From Myxococcus dinghuensis (GTDB lineage: Bacteria > Myxococcota > Myxococcia > Myxococcales > Myxococcaceae), in assembly GCF_024198235.1 (NCBI RefSeq), contig NZ_JAKCFB010000003.1, positions 434,001-498,000 on the forward strand: a stretch of DNA of 64,000 nt. The letters run 5' to 3'. Positions 61,379 to 64,000 of this stretch are shown here, piece by piece. The stretch's first letter is position 1. Each line of letters begins with the position of its first letter. The translations under genes and the position numbers were made by a program. The notes beneath the pieces were generated by a model. It saw only the letters and a list, made by a program, of their open reading frames with translations. It was not told the DNA's origin and ran no database searches.

Positions 61379-61743
61379 TACTTCTCCTCCTTCTTCTTCT
61401 CGTCCTTCTTCTCTTCGGCGGGCGCCGCCTGGGCGCCTTCGGCCACCGTGCCCTTGGCACTGATGGACGTCTTCAGCACGCGGATGCGCACGCCGCTGGC
61501 GATCTCCAGCAGCACCGCCCGCTCCTCGACGAGGTGGATCTTCCCGAGGATTCCTCCCGCGGTGACGACCTCATCCCCCTTCTTGAGCGAAGCGAGCAGG
61601 TTGCGGTGTTCCTTCATCTGCTTCTGCTGGGGGCGGATCATGACGAAGTACATGACCGCCACCACACCTACGCCCAGCAACAGGGGCTGAATCGGGCTGG
61701 ACCCGCCCCCGGCCTGCGCCAGCATCAAAAAGCTCTCAAACAC
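61378..61743 (-). CDS. yajC: YajC, Sec translocase accessory subunit
   Basis: A 121-residue protein with one helix (about 18-37, LLLGVGVVAVMYFVMIRPQQK) and the family motif KEHRNLLASLKKGDEVVTAGG near 44-64; the C-terminus is Glu/Lys-rich. GTG at 61743 has GAGG upstream. It is the first of the three Sec genes, and the stop overlaps the secD start (TAATG). Membrane subunit of the SecDF-YajC complex. Confidence 0.95.
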   Translation of the reverse strand: MFESFLMLAQAGGGSSPIQPLLLGVGVVAVMYFVMIRPQQKQMKEHRNLLASLKKGDEVVTAGGILGKIHLVEERAVLLEIASGVRIRVLKTSISAKGTVAEGAQAAPAEEKKDEKKKEEK

Positions 61744-61888
61744 TGACTGCCTCGTGTCGGTTGAGGAAGGCTTGGGATGGGAGACCCCCCACGGTAGCCG
61801 AGGAACCCATCCTGAAAGGGGGCCCTCTTAGCAAGGGGGGCCCATGTGAGCAAGTGAACGAGGGAAGCCCGGCTTTCCATCCGGTCGC
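61744..61888. other. tgt-yajC spacer with inverted repeats
   Basis: A 145-base spacer with GGGCCC palindromes flanking CTCTTAGCAAGGG, and an imperfect hairpin GGAAGCC/GGCTTTCC just after tgt (minus strand). The latter may end the queA-tgt transcript. No promoter hexamers are clear. Confidence 0.35.
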
Positions 61889-63112
<1,224 letters not shown>

Positions 63113-64000
63113 TCACTCCGACACCAGCATGGCGTCGCCGTAGCTGAAGAACCGATAGCCGGCCCGCACCGCTTCCGCGTACGTGGCCAGCGTCCGCTCT
63201 CGCCCCAGCAGCGCGCTCACCAGCACCACCAGCGTGGAGCGCGGCAGGTGGAAGTTGGTCAGCAGCACGTCCACCTGGCGGAACGTGAAGCCGGGCCGGA
63301 TGAAGAGCGTCGTCTCGCCGGGGCCCTCGCGCAGCCGGCCCGTGGTCGGGTCCGTGGCGGACTCCAGCGTGCGCACCACCGTGGTGCCCACCGCGACCAC
63401 CCGGCGGCCCTCCGCGCGGGCGGCGTTGACCTCGCGCGCGGTGGCCTCCGGCACGGTGAAGCGCTCCGGGTGCATGTGGTGCCGGTCCAGGTCGTCCTCG
63501 CGCACGGGGAGGAAGGTGCCCGGCCCCACGTCCAGCGTCACGTGGACGCGGCGCACGCCCTGGGCCTCCAGCGCCGCCAGGGTGGCCTCGGTGAAGTGCA
63601 GGCCCGCGGTGGGAGCGGCCACGGCGCCGGACGCGCGCGCGTACACCGTCTGGTAGCGCTCGGCGTCGGCCGCGTCGGGTTCGCGGGTGATGTAGGGCGG
63701 CAGGGGCAGCCTCCCCGCCGCGTCGAGCAGCGACGCGAGCGAGGCCCCTGCCGGCGCGTGGAAACGCACGCGGTACTCGCCGCCGCCCATGGCCTCCAGC
63801 ACCTCGGCCTCCAGGCCGCTGGCGAACGCGAGGCGCTGGCCGGGCTTGAGCCCCTTGGAGGCCTGGCCCAGGCAGATCCAGTCGAGCGACTCCGGCGCGC
63901 CGCCGAGCGCCGCCGAGGTCAGCGTGGAGGCGGCGGGGCGCACCACCAGCAACTCCACGCGGCCCCCGGTGCCCGCCTTCTGGCCCAGCAGGCGCGCGGG
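63113..64000 (-). CDS. queA: S-adenosylmethionine:tRNA ribosyltransferase-isomerase (partial, 5' end off window)
   Basis: A 295-residue C-terminal portion of QueA; the frame stays open to the window edge (reads PARLLGQKAGTGGRVELLVVRP), so the true start lies to the right. Motifs include GAVAAPTAGLHFTEATLAAL, ITLDVGPGTFLPVREDDL-like sequence, and the C-terminal LTNFHLPRSTLVVLVSA and GYRFFSYGDAMLV. It transfers the ribosyl part of SAM to preQ1-tRNA to make epoxyqueuosine. It forms an operon with tgt downstream. Confidence 0.96.
   Translation of the reverse strand, partial: PARLLGQKAGTGGRVELLVVRPAASTLTSAALGGAPESLDWICLGQASKGLKPGQRLAFASGLEAEVLEAMGGGEYRVRFHAPAGASLASLLDAAGRLPLPPYITREPDAADAERYQTVYARASGAVAAPTAGLHFTEATLAALEAQGVRRVHVTLDVGPGTFLPVREDDLDRHHMHPERFTVPEATAREVNAARAEGRRVVAVGTTVVRTLESATDPTTGRLREGPGETTLFIRPGFTFRQVDVLLTNFHLPRSTLVVLVSALLGRERTLATYAEAVRAGYRFFSYGDAMLVSE

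Noticed and set aside
58427-61690. 1087-codon plus-strand frame across secF and secD
   Set aside because: secD, secF and yajC are unmistakable on the minus strand. The frame is a compositional shadow.

Overview
This is high-GC DNA, strongly biased to G/C at third codon positions, with dense gene packing and many 4-nt ATGA or GTGA gene overlaps. The gene content points to a myxobacterium (Myxococcota, probably suborder Cystobacterineae): a Tad pilus locus with an FHA protein, stand-alone MshEN proteins, a sigma-54-type promoter, many lipoproteins and outer-membrane barrels, and a HEAT-cyclophilin lipoprotein. No rRNA, tRNA, CRISPR array, insertion sequence or phage gene was seen. The assignment rests on gene style, not on a database match.

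Layout. (1) 1-14813, minus strand: a Tad (tight adherence) pilus region. A minor-pilin operon (TadE-like, TadG-like, TadE-like, two exported proteins, a 75-residue Flp-like pilin and a membrane protein) is followed by a lipoprotein with its own terminator. Then comes a second unit, cpaB-tadB-tadC-FHA protein, with a good sigma-70-like promoter. The TadA ATPase and the secretin are not in the window and may lie to the left. (2) 14892-22185, minus strand: ECF sigma factor and zinc anti-sigma factor, a DUF2085-type membrane protein, a pair of oligopeptide-type ABC ATPases, two stand-alone MshEN-type proteins and a lipoprotein. (3) 22229-23431, plus strand: a TolQ/ExbB-TolR/ExbD energy-transduction pair. 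(4) 23564-27755, minus strand: acyl-CoA dehydrogenase, a two-gene hot-dog dehydratase and a Rossmann-fold dehydrogenase. (5) 27994-34577: an HD-GYP response regulator, a HEAT-cyclophilin lipoprotein, a zinc-ribbon membrane protein and a MoxR-DUF58 pair. (6) 34780-42001: a RapA-like SNF2 ATPase, an Smr nuclease-like protein, a DUF72 protein and a NarL/DesR-like two-component system divergent from a membrane protein. (7) 42016-47261: accessory genes, including a large protein of unknown function, a Cys-rich exported peptide and a zinc-ribbon/pilin-like chimera, plus a diacylglycerol-kinase-like enzyme. (8) 47649-55701: a divergent PhzF/MocR pair with repeat operators, aspS, a three-gene envelope operon (barrel, HEXXH lipoprotein, barrel) ending in a strong terminator, and a small YHS protein behind a sigma-54-type promoter. 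(9) 55747-64000: recJ, a barrel protein and the classic queA-tgt-yajC-secD-secF cluster, with queA cut by the window edge.

Themes. Surface assembly (Tad pilus, barrels, lipoproteins, Sec and Tol motors) sits beside signalling parts that may control it: FHA/phosphothreonine, possible c-di-GMP binding by MshEN proteins, c-di-GMP breakdown by HD-GYP, and an ECF sigma factor. The most novel-looking items are the giant FHA protein with repeated acidic-threonine motifs, the stand-alone MshEN pair, the zinc-ribbon/pilin chimera, the 786-residue protein of unknown function, and three well-defined regulatory sites at 41184-41212, 48583-48620 and 55397-55413.
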